39,398 nucleotides of DNA from Bacillota bacterium (lineage in GTDB: Bacteria > Bacillota > Negativicutes > Sporomusales > Sporomusaceae): the NCBI GenBank assembly GCA_017889705.1, contig JAGGAB010000055.1, positions 1 through 39,398 of the forward strand. The letters run 5' to 3'. The first letter of the stretch is position 1. Each line of letters begins with the position of its first letter. Below the pieces are notes generated by a model that was not told the origin of the DNA, did no database searches, and worked only from the letters and a program-made list of their open reading frames with translations. The translations under genes and the position numbers were made by a program. Of this stretch, positions 7,049-15,280 are shown one piece after another.

Positions 7049-8293
7049 CTATTTCGCCAGTTGATATAAGGTTTCCATTAATACCTTAAGACCATTTTCG
7101 ATATCACCATTATCAACTTGCTCATACGGGTTATGGCTAATGCCGTCTTGGCAAGGAACATAAAGTAGTGCAGCAGGTGCAATATGCGCGATATTCATAG
7201 CATCATGACCAACGCGGCTATCAAGTCTGATGCTGGCTAGCGACAGCTTACAACAAACATTCTCTATTACTTGATTGATAGTCGAATCAAGTATCACAGG
7301 CCTTTCCGAGGATAAGACTTCAATGGTAGCCGGCGTATCATAATCTTCAGTTATCGAACTGACTGCATCTTTAATTTCTTGCAATATCTCAATGATACTT
7401 TCATGTTCTGTACCACGGATATCTACCCACATTTCGACTTGGGCAGGAATTACATTGACAGTCCCTGGACATGTCTTAAGATTTGTTACGGTTGCCGCTG
7501 CCCCTTGATACTCATATTCTGCGGCAATGTTCCTAATCGCCAGAACAATGGCAGCAGCGGTTACAAGGGCGTCTTGACGTTCCTCGATGGGAACAACACC
7601 AGAGTGACCAGCAGACCCTACTACCACTATCTTCAATCTGGTTGGAGCTAAAACCTTATCAACAATGCCAATATTAATTCTGCCTTGTTCTAACACCAAA
7701 CCTTGTTCAATATGAAGCTCGACAAAAGCTTTTATACTGCTAGGTCGATGAGAAAAGGCTGAAATATCGTTAACAGGAAGTCTGAGCTTATGTAATTCAG
7801 AAGACAAACTGATGCCATTTTCGTCTTTAATATTAGTTAAAGCGGTATTTGTAAGTAAACCGGCCATAGCTTTGCTGCCAATAGTCGGCATGTTAAACCG
7901 GCTAGCTTCTTCAGCAGCAAAAACAATTATTTCCAGGGGGGTTCTAAGTGGTTGTTCTTTTAAATGATTAATTGCAGCTAACCCACATATTACACCAAGG
8001 ATACCGTCATATTTTCCACCACAAGGTACTGTATCAAGATGCGAGCCGGTTGCTACCGCCGGATTTTCAGAGTCTGTTCCACTTGGCTGATAACGGCCAA
8101 TAATATTGCCAACAGCATCGATATGTATGGTAAGACCGATATTTTGCATAAGCGTAATAATATAGTTCCGCGCATCTTGCTCGGCCGGAGTGAAAGCAAG
8201 ACGGGTAACGCCAGATTGTTCTTTGCCAAACTGAGCGACATGTTCTAGTTGTTCAAGAACCCATTTCACAGCCTGTTGATGATTAGTTTCTAT
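7049..8293 (-). CDS. M20-family amidohydrolase (carbamoylase/allantoate amidohydrolase type)
   Basis: Zn-dependent hydrolase of the AllC / N-carbamoyl-L-amino-acid hydrolase / beta-ureidopropionase group. Metal ligands visible: His-x-Asp in GSHLDTVPCGGKYDG, the Glu pair in AAEEASRF, LHIEQG and the C-terminal DGISHNPYE. Cytoplasmic, acting on ureido or carbamoyl compounds in purine/pyrimidine or hydantoin breakdown; exact substrate not decidable. Start: the only canonical start is GTG at 8269, which has no SD and drops the first helix; a perfect AAAGGAGG is spaced 8 nt from an in-frame ATA at 8293 (then ETNHQQAVKWVLEQLE), which restores the usual N-terminus. I therefore extend to 8293, giving 414 aa; the canonical alternative is 406 aa. 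Confidence 0.85.
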   Translation of the reverse strand: METNHQQAVKWVLEQLEHVAQFGKEQSGVTRLAFTPAEQDARNYIITLMQNIGLTIHIDAVGNIIGRYQPSGTDSENPAVATGSHLDTVPCGGKYDGILGVICGLAAINHLKEQPLRTPLEIIVFAAEEASRFNMPTIGSKAMAGLLTNTALTNIKDENGISLSSELHKLRLPVNDISAFSHRPSSIKAFVELHIEQGLVLEQGRINIGIVDKVLAPTRLKIVVVGSAGHSGVVPIEERQDALVTAAAIVLAIRNIAAEYEYQGAAATVTNLKTCPGTVNVIPAQVEMWVDIRGTEHESIIEILQEIKDAVSSITEDYDTPATIEVLSSERPVILDSTINQVIENVCCKLSLASIRLDSRVGHDAMNIAHIAPAALLYVPCQDGISHNPYEQVDNGDIENGLKVLMETLYQLAK

Positions 8294-8375
8294 AGCAATC
8301 GCCTCCTTTAAACTCCTTATTGACAGTATACATCTATCTAAGCAAAATTTCTATAAATCTTCTTTTCAAAAGAAT

Positions 8376-8401
8376 AAAGCGCCTGAAATCTCAAGCGCTT
8401 T
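8376..8401 (-). terminator. Rho-independent terminator, probably of the sulfite-reductase-like gene
   Basis: AAAGCGC...GCGCTTT with inner TGA/TCA pairs; the single imperfect position is U-G only on the minus strand, and a T-rich run (TTTATTCTTTT) follows on that strand. The repeat element at 8403-8629 lies between this terminator and the gene it would serve. Confidence 0.65.
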
Positions 8402-8402
8402 G

Positions 8403-8629
8403 TCTGATGACTAACCCACTCTAAAACTCCCGCTTCATCTCATTAACAACCTGTAAGCCCTGTCCTTGACGGCCAGGGAACCAGTTGTAAAACTCGAAAT
8501 AAGTTCGCTCTAAGGGTCTCCGGGCCCAAGGCTTACTTATACAAGCGGAAATAAGAGCGGCTAAGTCCCTGGATAACTTCGTAGAATCAGGTGGCGTTAA
8601 AACGCCATCTGAATTAAGTCTCCATTTAT
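8403..8629 (+). repeat. Dispersed structured-RNA element, copy A (longest)
   Basis: About 227 nt starting TCTGATGACTAACCC and ending AAGTCTCCATTTAT. It shares its 5' block with copy B (9423) and its 3' block with copy C (16458-16584, opposite strand). The 3' hairpin (8587-8612) has 11 pairs including one G-U that exists only on the plus strand, giving the likely sense. Internal stems: CCCTG/CAGGG (8458-8478) and CTTAT/ATAAG near 8536-8554. No ORF. It could be the ncRNA of an RNA-guided IS200/IS605-type transposon, a MITE or a free-standing ncRNA; I cannot assign it. Confidence 0.6.
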
Positions 8630-8657
8630 CTGGTAAGTAGCTAAATTAAATATGCAT

Positions 8658-9329
8658 CTAGCCTAAGATGCCTTTTTTAACTGTTTCCAGGCCAAGTCTG
8701 TCGATCATCATGCCAAGTCGTTCATGTTTACGGGCATTTTCGCTATAATAAGCAATTATTTTATCAATAATTGACTCAACTTCTTCTTGAGCAACTCCTT
8801 CAATTAGCAAATCGGCTATTCTCGCTCTGGCACCGGCACAGCCGCCAATCACAATTTTCCAGCCTTTTACTGTACCCACAAGCCCAATGTCTTTAACCCA
8901 GCTTTCGCCGCACGAATTAGTACAGCCACTAACTCCCATTTTCATCTTACCGGGTAATTCCATGCCATGATATTTTTTATCAAGGCCAAGCCCTAAGGTT
9001 AAACCATCTTGTTGTGCACGCTTACAAAAATGCGTTGCCGGACAAATCTTTACACTACGAACACACAGACCTACTGCTGCCCCTTTATCCATGCCCAGAT
9101 CTTCCCATACGGCATCGATTTTTTCTTCAGGAATACCAACAATAGCAATCCGTTGTGCCGAAGTCAGTTTAAGCGCTTTAGCACCATACTTTTCAGAGAC
9201 ATCGGCAATTTTTCTAAGTAGATTAACATCAAGAATAACGCCACCAGGAATATGTGGCGCAATAGCATAAGTTTCTCTATCTCGTTGAACAATAGCGCCC
9301 TTTTCAAGTAAATCTGTTTTAACTTCCAT
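8658..9329 (-). CDS. Small siroheme/[4Fe-4S] nitrite/sulfite reductase-like protein
   Basis: 223 aa, the size of the low-molecular-weight assimilatory-type sulfite reductases of anaerobes. One ferredoxin-like half domain (about 1-65) followed by the siroheme/4Fe-4S half: Cys-x5-Cys in CPATHFCKRAQ and Cys-x3-Cys in GVSGCTNSCGE supply the cluster and siroheme ligands, and 'GGCAGARARIADLL' follows. Predicted cytoplasmic six-electron reduction of sulfite or nitrite; small members may have other redox roles. Start ATG at 9329 has GGGAGG 7 nt upstream (an upstream in-frame ATG overlaps the SD). Single-gene unit with element A between its stop and a downstream terminator. Confidence 0.87.
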   Translation of the reverse strand: MEVKTDLLEKGAIVQRDRETYAIAPHIPGGVILDVNLLRKIADVSEKYGAKALKLTSAQRIAIVGIPEEKIDAVWEDLGMDKGAAVGLCVRSVKICPATHFCKRAQQDGLTLGLGLDKKYHGMELPGKMKMGVSGCTNSCGESWVKDIGLVGTVKGWKIVIGGCAGARARIADLLIEGVAQEEVESIIDKIIAYYSENARKHERLGMMIDRLGLETVKKGILG

Positions 9330-9422
9330 AGTAAAACCTCCCATAAGATAATCACATGTTGTGGAATATGATTACAATTAGATGTTAAATGTTAAATTCC
9401 TGCTCAATTATATATTTTTTTA

Positions 9423-9475
9423 TCTGATGACTAACCCGATCAAATATGCCCGTCCTTTGTAGGCGGAAGTACTTA
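9423..9475 (+). repeat. Dispersed structured-RNA element, copy B (truncated)
   Basis: Starts with the same 15 nt as copy A (TCTGATGACTAACCC), then carries CCCGTCCTTTGTAGGCGG-A-AGTA, close to CCCGTCCTCTTTAGGCGGGA of copy C, and ends at the terminator of the ferritin-like gene. It lacks the 3' half of copy A. Confidence 0.55.
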
Positions 9476-9505
9476 AAGAAAAAAGCGCTCGCAAGCGCTA
9501 TTTTT
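9474..9505 (-). terminator. Terminator of the ferritin-like gene
   Basis: AGCGCT / AGCGCT with a 4-nt loop (9484-9499), followed on the minus strand by TTTTTTCTTT; A-rich on the other side so it may act in both directions. Confidence 0.85.
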
Positions 9506-9509
9506 GATA

Positions 9510-10025
9510 TTATGCGTCAATCGTATTTAACATTTCGCGAAGTCTAACCACATGGGTTTGTTCTTCTGCCTTCAGTAAATTGAATACCTGTTTAGTTTCT
9601 TCGAATTTGGCACATTTAGCCAATGCATCATAAAATAAAATGGAATCCTTTTCATCTTGAAGAGCGGCTTGCAGAATAGCCGAAACGGAGTTAAGCTCAG
9701 TTACTGCTTTATCTGCCTTATTTTTAGGGAAAATATGAGGCTCAGCAAGCACTGTCAAATATTTGGAGCTCTCAGGGTCAAACAAATAGTCATCCGAATC
9801 AGCAAGTTTGTTTTCTTTGGTTTTATTATAAAGTTGTGAAAATTGATTGTAGTGTTCAATTTCTTCATTCATTAATAGTAAAAATAATGCCTTATGTTCT
9901 TTAGTTGTTGCTTGTTCAGAGGCTTTTTTGTAAAAATCGCGGCCACGAGCTTCCATGTCAATGGCTATTCTTAATCCTTCCAAGTCGCTGAACAAGTTGC
10001 CCATATCACAGGCGTTTTTTTCCAT
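9510..10025 (-). CDS. Ferritin-like/rubrerythrin-family diiron protein
   Basis: 171 aa, four-helix ferritin-like fold. Metal ligands are visible as Glu in 'IDMEARGRDFYKKA' (about 25-36), 'MNEEIEHYNQF' (Glu-x-x-His), 'LQDEKDSILFYDAL' and 'KAEEQTHVVRL' (Glu-x-x-His), the paired ExxH pattern of rubrerythrin-type diiron sites. No C-terminal rubredoxin domain, so it is the short class, likely in peroxide or iron handling in an anaerobe. Start ATG preceded by AAGGGGGT. A 9-bp-arm inverted repeat at 10047-10069 just upstream could be an operator. Confidence 0.88.
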   Translation of the reverse strand: MEKNACDMGNLFSDLEGLRIAIDMEARGRDFYKKASEQATTKEHKALFLLLMNEEIEHYNQFSQLYNKTKENKLADSDDYLFDPESSKYLTVLAEPHIFPKNKADKAVTELNSVSAILQAALQDEKDSILFYDALAKCAKFEETKQVFNLLKAEEQTHVVRLREMLNTIDA

Positions 10026-10046
10026 ATGTATACCCCCTTAATCACT

Positions 10047-10069
10047 TTGAATATACTGAATATATTCAA
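10047..10069. promoter_or_regulatory. Inverted repeat upstream of the ferritin-like gene
   Basis: TTGAATATA-5 nt-TATATTCAA, about 20 nt before the start codon and directly upstream of the SD. Symmetry and position suggest an operator; it does not match the PerR or Fur box consensus closely. Confidence 0.45.
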
Positions 10070-10129
10070 TATTTTTTAAAAAACTCCTTTTAGCTTTGTG
10101 ACTTTTTTAACTTTTATTTTTAAGCATTA

Positions 10130-10179
10130 TATAATACAAAGATTCCCGGTGAATAGTCACCGGGAATCTTTGTATTATA
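10130..10179 (-). terminator. Terminator of the 636-aa glutamine synthetase gene
   Basis: Perfect 23-bp inverted repeat with a 4-nt loop (ATAG), stem core AAGATTCCCGGTGA, immediately after the stop codon. Confidence 0.85.
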
Positions 10180-10185
10180 AAGTAT

Positions 10186-12096
10186 TTAGCAGAGATGAAT
10201 CATATTTTTCTTATATTCACGATAAAGCACTTTTAACTCATCCATTTTATTTGACATTTCAATTTGCATTGCAGAAGCAACATCAAAATTCCCTGCCCAA
10301 ATAGCCTCTTTAATGCGGGTAAACAAGCTTAAGTGTGATAAATGGTCTTTAGCCAAATAGATTCTAAGAGCATTAATTTTATCCCAGTGAGATAAGTCAA
10401 GATCACTGGCGGAATCAGCATCATGCAGCGGTTTAGCTTCTTTAACAATACTCAGATTTTCTGGAATGATGCGATTTAAGAGCTCAGTTTTCCAACGGTG
10501 CAGCGCCCCGGCTGAAAAAGCTTCAATAAGTTCTTGACGGAAAATATTTCCGGCCGAAAGTGTTTTTACTTTTTCCGGATATTTTTTGATGCCTTGCATA
10601 TTTTCCCAGACAGTTGCCGGTGGTTTGCCGAACAGACGGTTACGTTCTTCTTCAGAATAATCGTCAAACACATCGTGTTCACTGCGATAAGCCCTGTCTG
10701 TCTCAAGGTAAAAACCTTGTGTACCAGCATCTTTAGAAAGTTCAGCATCCAACTCTTCAATTGTTTTGCCGGAATTAACGGCTGCTTTAACACCATCAAG
10801 AATGCTCATATAAAATGCAGTTAAGGCAATGTACGTATTGGTATATGGATTGGGTGAACGCATTTCAAATCGGGTAGCCATTGGATTTTTAACATCGCGA
10901 ACAAGACCAGCCAGTATGGTTCTGTTACGGGAAGGTACTGCCGGAGTATGGCCTAAGGAAGTTACAATACATATAGGTGCCTCAAAACCTGGTTTTAAAC
11001 GGTTAAGTGAATCATTAGTAGCAGAAACGAAAGGATTAATAACTTCATAATGTTTTAATAGTCCCATAATGGCGCCATAGCCGATGGCACTTAAGAAATA
11101 CTGTTTCATATCAGTTGGCGAGAATAGGTTAACAATTTTGCCTGATTTTAATTTAGCTGCAATACCAATATGAGTATGCTCACCACTGCCGGCAACACCA
11201 ATTATTGGTTTAGCTTTAAAGGTTACTTCTAGGCCATTAGCCCGAAAAGCTTCTTTTACTAAAATTCTCGCCTGAAGTTCGTTATCAGCGCACTGCAGCG
11301 CATTTGAGAATTTCCAGTCGATTTCGAGCTGCTCCATAACATGGCTTAAATGCCCACTTTCATCAATCTGCGCCTTAACGCCGCCAACTTCTTTGTGACC
11401 CATTTCGGGTTCAAGACCATAGTTGGCCAACATTAGTACAGCTTGTTCCATCGCAGTGCGGACATTGCCGCGAGTACGCTGCCAATATTGTTCCTGCATA
11501 ACCTGCGAGGCAGAGAGTTCTTCCACTTCCGCTTTATTGGTCGGGGTTTTTACCCAAAATTCAAGCTCGGTAGCGGCTGTAAAAAGAATTTCTTCCACAT
11601 CAGCACCATTGATATGCTCCAGTCCGGCAATTTTGGCATTCTTTTTGAAGAGAGATTTTAGTTCTGCTTGAATGTATTCCAGACTTTGCGCCAAAATAGA
11701 GCGCGAGTCAACCCTAAGGCCATTATGTACTAGAAACGCAGGAATACGTAAGGTACCAACTGGTTTGCCGGTTTCTTCATCAATATGTTCATAATTATAA
11801 TCGATAAACCAATTTACACTATCATCAGCAAGCATATCTACCTTGGCATTATTTAATACGGCAATACCAGTAAGAACAACAGATGAACCATCTGTTTGCA
11901 CAGCAGTGCCATCAAAAAAGTCTTCCATATCTTTAATAAAAATACTAATAGGGATTTTTTCATCAGTATCATTACCGGCTAAATCAATGCCAACCAGTGA
12001 CGCAAACTTAATCTCTGGATGATTTTTAAGCAAACTAACGAGCTCTTCTTTGCCATACTTACCGGCTGGAATCAGGTATAACAACTCTTTTGCCAT
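10186..12096 (-). CDS. Glutamine synthetase, long clostridial form
   Basis: 636 aa with a GS beta-grasp (about 30-130) and catalytic domain (about 160-500). Visible catalytic elements: 'ATELEFWV' (metal-binding Glu), 'GLEPEMGHKEVGGVKAQID' in place of the GSI EvgpgQ block, 'VAGSGEHTHIG' (ammonium/Glu loop with His), 'PSRNRTI' (ATP/phosphate) and 'RFEMRSPNPYTNTY' (metal Glu and Arg). It makes glutamine from glutamate, ammonium and ATP, or a related gamma-glutamyl ligation. Longer than GSI (about 440-470) and distinct from GlnN, which is encoded next door at 12993-15086. Start ATG with GAGGTG 7 nt upstream. Promoter and palindrome are listed separately. Confidence 0.9.
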   Translation of the reverse strand: MAKELLYLIPAGKYGKEELVSLLKNHPEIKFASLVGIDLAGNDTDEKIPISIFIKDMEDFFDGTAVQTDGSSVVLTGIAVLNNAKVDMLADDSVNWFIDYNYEHIDEETGKPVGTLRIPAFLVHNGLRVDSRSILAQSLEYIQAELKSLFKKNAKIAGLEHINGADVEEILFTAATELEFWVKTPTNKAEVEELSASQVMQEQYWQRTRGNVRTAMEQAVLMLANYGLEPEMGHKEVGGVKAQIDESGHLSHVMEQLEIDWKFSNALQCADNELQARILVKEAFRANGLEVTFKAKPIIGVAGSGEHTHIGIAAKLKSGKIVNLFSPTDMKQYFLSAIGYGAIMGLLKHYEVINPFVSATNDSLNRLKPGFEAPICIVTSLGHTPAVPSRNRTILAGLVRDVKNPMATRFEMRSPNPYTNTYIALTAFYMSILDGVKAAVNSGKTIEELDAELSKDAGTQGFYLETDRAYRSEHDVFDDYSEEERNRLFGKPPATVWENMQGIKKYPEKVKTLSAGNIFRQELIEAFSAGALHRWKTELLNRIIPENLSIVKEAKPLHDADSASDLDLSHWDKINALRIYLAKDHLSHLSLFTRIKEAIWAGNFDVASAMQIEMSNKMDELKVLYREYKKNMIHLC

Positions 12097-12222
12097 TCTC
12101 CTTCACCTCATATACAAAATGTTTACCATATAGTTTTGCACATTTTACTCTGGTCAATACATCTAGGCTTATTGCTGTTTTGAAGTGTAAAGAGTATTAA
12201 CACAGAATAAAAATATGTATAT

Positions 12223-12250
12223 ATTATAGCACAAAAACACAAATTGTCTA
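12223..12250 (-). promoter_or_regulatory. Extended -10 promoter of the 636-aa GS gene
   Basis: TAGACA (12250-12245), 16-nt spacer, TGCTATAAT with -10 at 12228-12223. The arrangement is the same as in the glnN promoter, giving a leader of about 120 nt. Confidence 0.7.
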
Positions 12251-12255
12251 CGGTC

Positions 12256-12290
12256 TATATACAATTGTGTAGTATACACAATTGTATATA
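12256..12290. promoter_or_regulatory. 35-bp perfect palindrome, probable operator
   Basis: Two 16-bp arms (core ATACAATTGTGTA / TACACAATTGTAT) around GTA, sitting 5 bp upstream of the -35 of the GS promoter and between this gene and the divergent acetyltransferase. The position suits an activator for one side or a repressor for the other. It does not fit the GlnR/TnrA box (TGTNA-N7-TNACA). Confidence 0.6.
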
Positions 12291-12400
12291 AAATCTCATT
12301 GAGGCAGGATGCATTTTATCCTTTGTCGAAATATATGCTATACTGCTTTGGCCGGGCTTAATTACTATAAAAATTTTTGGTTGGAGGCTGGTTATACACT

Positions 12401-12913
12401 ATGATTCGTCATGGAAACTACGAAGATTTAACAGCTATTCTGGATATATATAACGATGCCATACTTAACACAACTGCCGTTTATTCTTATAAACCGCATA
12501 CTCTCAAAGAACGTACTGCCTGGTTTGAGCAAAAAAAGGCAGATGGTTTTCCTCTTTTGGTTTTTGAAGAAAATAATGTTGTTGTCGGTTTTACAACCTT
12601 TGGTTATTTCCGGGCATGGCCGGCATACAAATATACAATTGAGCATTCCGTCTATGTTCATACAGATCACAGAGGAAAACACATCGGAACCATTCTGCTC
12701 CAGGAGTTAATTAGAATTGCTAATGACCAAGGCTACGCGACAATGGTGGCCGGTATTGATGCCAACAATGAAGGCAGTAAACTATTACATGAAAAACTGG
12801 GATTTACTAAGTCGGGAATTATTGAAAAAGCGGGATATAAGTTTGGCAAGTGGCTTGACTTGGCGTTTTACCAATACCGACTTCTTGGTCCGAACAATCC
12901 AAACGAGGAATAA
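12401..12913 (+). CDS. GNAT N-acetyltransferase (phosphinothricin/methionine-sulfone acetyltransferase type)
   Basis: 170 aa, single GNAT fold. N-terminal 'DLTAILDIYNDAILNTTAVYSY', 'GFTTFGYFRAWPAYKYTIEHSVYVHTDHRG' and the acetyl-CoA loop 'DHRGKHIGTILL' (R/Q-x-x-G-x-G/A type) match the PAT/YncA subgroup that acetylates amino groups of glutamate-analogue or methionine-derivative compounds. Starts at ATG 12401; a TTG at 12377 overlaps the GGAGG and is unlikely, though the SD is 13 nt away. Lies between two glutamine synthetase genes, whose inhibitors are typical substrates of this subgroup; this link is inference. A -10 like sequence TGCTATACT lies at about 12337-12344. Confidence 0.85.
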   Translation: MIRHGNYEDLTAILDIYNDAILNTTAVYSYKPHTLKERTAWFEQKKADGFPLLVFEENNVVVGFTTFGYFRAWPAYKYTIEHSVYVHTDHRGKHIGTILLQELIRIANDQGYATMVAGIDANNEGSKLLHEKLGFTKSGIIEKAGYKFGKWLDLAFYQYRLLGPNNPNEE

Positions 12914-12930
12914 ACAAACTCTAAATAAAC

Positions 12931-12973
12931 ATATGCAAAAAGCACTGGTTCACAGCCAGTGCTTTTTGCATAT
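12931..12973. terminator. Bidirectional terminator between acetyltransferase and glnN
   Basis: 18-bp perfect stem (core AAAAAGCACTGG / CCAGTGCTTTTT) with 7-nt loop; serves the plus-strand gene ending at 12913 and the minus-strand glnN ending at 12993. Confidence 0.9.
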
Positions 12974-12992
12974 AAAACTTTAATTATAAGAG

Positions 12993-15086
12993 TTAGACGT
13001 TGAACAACAGTTCACTGTAAGTTGGCATAGGCCATACATCTTCATCTACCAGAGTTTCAAGTTTATCGGCAACTTCTCTTAATGTACCCATTTTTTCAAA
13101 AACGTCAAACCGGAATAACGAAGCTTGCGCATAAGTATCACCATGGGCATCGGAAGCTTTTTCTACAGCAGCTTCAAGAACAGCAATATTTTTCTTCAAC
13201 GTTGCAGTTAAAGCAGATACTTCTGTTAACAATTCCGTTTGCGCAGTTACATCGGCTGCTACACCGGTAGATTTAATTGTATTAATTGAGCCTGCAATAT
13301 TGGTGGCGAATTTAATTACAGCCGGCAATATTTGTCTTTTTGCCATTTCAACCATGGTCAAGGCTTCAATGTTAATGGTTTTAATATAGTTTTCCAGAGC
13401 AATTTCATAACGGGATTCCATTTCCACCCTGCTCAACACACTATATTTTTCCATCAATGCTAAATTCTTTTCTGCGATCAGCGCTTTAGTAGCTTCGATG
13501 GTAGTCCTGGTGTTTGCCAGGCCTCTCTTTTCGGCTTCAACTACCCATTCGTCTGAATAGCCGTTGCCATTAAATACAATGCGTTTATGTTTAGTTACAT
13601 ATTCTGTAAGAATCGCTTTGACTTCAGCTGTTACATCTTTAGCCTTTTCCAATCTATCGGCAACCTGGCTTAATATTTCTGCAACTGCAGTATTAATCAT
13701 ATAGTTTGGTCCTGCGATTGAAGCGGAAGATGGAACCATTCTAAATTCGAACTTGTTACCGGTAAATGCAAATGGTGAAGTTCTGTTTCTGTCAGTTGCA
13801 TCTTTTGGCAAAGCAGGAAGCGTAGTAACACCAATTTCCATTTTGCCACCGTTTTTAGAGCTGGTAGCTCCTCCATTTTCAAGCTGCTCCAATATATCTT
13901 GTAATTGATCACCTAAAAAGATTGAAATGATAGCGGGCGGAGCTTCGTTAGCACCAAGTCTGTGATCATTTCCCGGATTAGCAGCTGAAACCCTTAGTAA
14001 ATCTGCATATTCGTCTACGGCTTTAATTACTGCGCAAAGGAATACAAGGAATTGTTCATTTTCGTGAGGAGTATTACCTGGATCGAGCAAATTAATTCCA
14101 TCGTCGGTACCCATTGACCAGTTATTATGTTTGCCTGATCCGTTAATGCCGGCAAACGGCTTTTCATGCAACAAGCATACAAGATCATGACGCAACGCGA
14201 CTTTTTTCATAGTATCCATGGTCAGTTGATTATGATCTGTGGCTATATTGGTAGTAGTGAATATTGGTGCTAGCTCATGCTGCGCCGGAGCCACTTCGTT
14301 ATGCTTTGTTTTTGCAGAAATACCAAGCTTCCAGAGTTCTTCATCCAATTCCTTCATGTAAGCAGAAATTTTTTCTTTGAGGGAACCAAAATAATGATCT
14401 TCTAATTCCTGACCTTTAGGAGGTTTCGCACCGAAAAGTGTTCTACCAGTCATAATTAAGTCTTTTCTTTGATCATATGTCTTTTTATCAACAATAAAGT
14501 ATTCTTGTTCCGGACCAACAGTGGTAATAACTTTGTTGGAAGTTGTATTTCCCAAAGCTTTTAATACACGCAAAGCCTGCTTGGATAACGCTTCCATGGA
14601 ACGTAACAGCGGAGTCTTTTTGTCTAACGCTTCTCCGGTATAAGAACAGAAAGCAGTGGGGATACATAAGGAACCATCCTTAATAAAAGCAGGTGACGTG
14701 CAATCCCATGCAGTATAGCCTCTGGCTTCAAAGGTAGCCCGTATACCACCGGATGGGAATGAAGAAGCATCTGGTTCGCCTTTAATTAATTCTTTACCTG
14801 AAAACTCCATGATGACTTTGCCATCAGCAGTTGGCGATATAAAAGAATCGTGTTTCTCAGCGGTTATACCTGTCATTGGTTGAAACCAGTGAGTAAAATG
14901 CGTTGCCCCTTTTTCGAGTGCCCAGTCTTTCATTACACTGGCAACAACATCTGCAACTGCAGGGTCTAATGGTATACCTTCTTCAATTGTCTTCTTTAAA
15001 GCTTTGTAAGTAGCTTTCGGAAGACGTTCTTTCATAACCGCATCGTTAAATACATTTGACCCAAAAATTTGACTTAAGTTGCTCAT
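12993..15086 (-). CDS. glnN: Type III glutamine synthetase
   Basis: 697 aa, the length of GlnN enzymes (about 700), which form dodecamers and make glutamine from glutamate, ammonium and ATP. Type III features: '[20 protein letters not shown]', '[26 protein letters not shown]', '[12 protein letters not shown]', '[16 protein letters not shown]', '[16 protein letters not shown]' and '[23 protein letters not shown]', plus a long C-terminal helical region. Start is the ATG at 15086 with AAAGGGG 8 nt upstream; in-frame starts further up fall inside the regulatory leader. Second glutamine synthetase in 5 kb. The leader contains a terminator and an alternative hairpin (see that entry). Confidence 0.95.
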   Translation of the reverse strand: MSNLSQIFGSNVFNDAVMKERLPKATYKALKKTIEEGIPLDPAVADVVASVMKDWALEKGATHFTHWFQPMTGITAEKHDSFISPTADGKVIMEFSGKELIKGEPDASSFPSGGIRATFEARGYTAWDCTSPAFIKDGSLCIPTAFCSYTGEALDKKTPLLRSMEALSKQALRVLKALGNTTSNKVITTVGPEQEYFIVDKKTYDQRKDLIMTGRTLFGAKPPKGQELEDHYFGSLKEKISAYMKELDEELWKLGISAKTKHNEVAPAQHELAPIFTTTNIATDHNQLTMDTMKKVALRHDLVCLLHEKPFAGINGSGKHNNWSMGTDDGINLLDPGNTPHENEQFLVFLCAVIKAVDEYADLLRVSAANPGNDHRLGANEAPPAIISIFLGDQLQDILEQLENGGATSSKNGGKMEIGVTTLPALPKDATDRNRTSPFAFTGNKFEFRMVPSSASIAGPNYMINTAVAEILSQVADRLEKAKDVTAEVKAILTEYVTKHKRIVFNGNGYSDEWVVEAEKRGLANTRTTIEATKALIAEKNLALMEKYSVLSRVEMESRYEIALENYIKTINIEALTMVEMAKRQILPAVIKFATNIAGSINTIKSTGVAADVTAQTELLTEVSALTATLKKNIAVLEAAVEKASDAHGDTYAQASLFRFDVFEKMGTLREVADKLETLVDEDVWPMPTYSELLFNV

Positions 15087-15130
15087 TAGTAAAACCCCTT
15101 TCGTTTTTGCAGTAACCTTATAAAACATCA

Positions 15131-15188
15131 GTAAAAAAACATAGACCCCTCCACATATCTTAGTATGTGAAGGAGTCATCATTGACTC
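15131..15188 (-). promoter_or_regulatory. glnN leader: terminator overlapped by an ANTAR-like hairpin
   Basis: Terminator: 14-bp stem with two G-U pairs (arms 15164-15177 and 15144-15157, 6-nt loop) followed on the minus strand by GTTTTTTTA. Directly upstream in the RNA is a 5-bp hairpin GAGTC-AATGAT-GACTC (15188-15173) whose 3' strand is also the first 5 nt of the terminator stem, so the two exclude each other. The hexaloop has A at position 1 and G at 4, as in ANTAR-protein target hairpins. Only one such hairpin is seen, where the known motif has two. Confidence 0.65.
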
Positions 15189-15208
15189 GACTATTAATTT
15201 ATATTCTT

Positions 15209-15236
15209 ATTATAGCATGAAAATCGCATTTGTCTA
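15209..15236 (-). promoter_or_regulatory. glnN: Extended -10 promoter of glnN
   Basis: TAGACA (15236-15231), 16-nt spacer, TGCTATAAT with -10 at 15214-15209. Transcription would start near 15202, giving a leader of about 115 nt that contains the terminator. Confidence 0.75.
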
Positions 15237-15280
15237 GATACTAAATTACTTTTTTAAAAAAATGTAGTTTATATTTACTA

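Noticed and set aside
12256..12290. GlnR/TnrA box in the palindrome
   Set aside because: TGTNA-N7-TNACA does not fit at any register.
12377..12400. TTG start for the acetyltransferase
   Set aside because: It overlaps its own SD; ATG at 12401 fits the family N-terminus.
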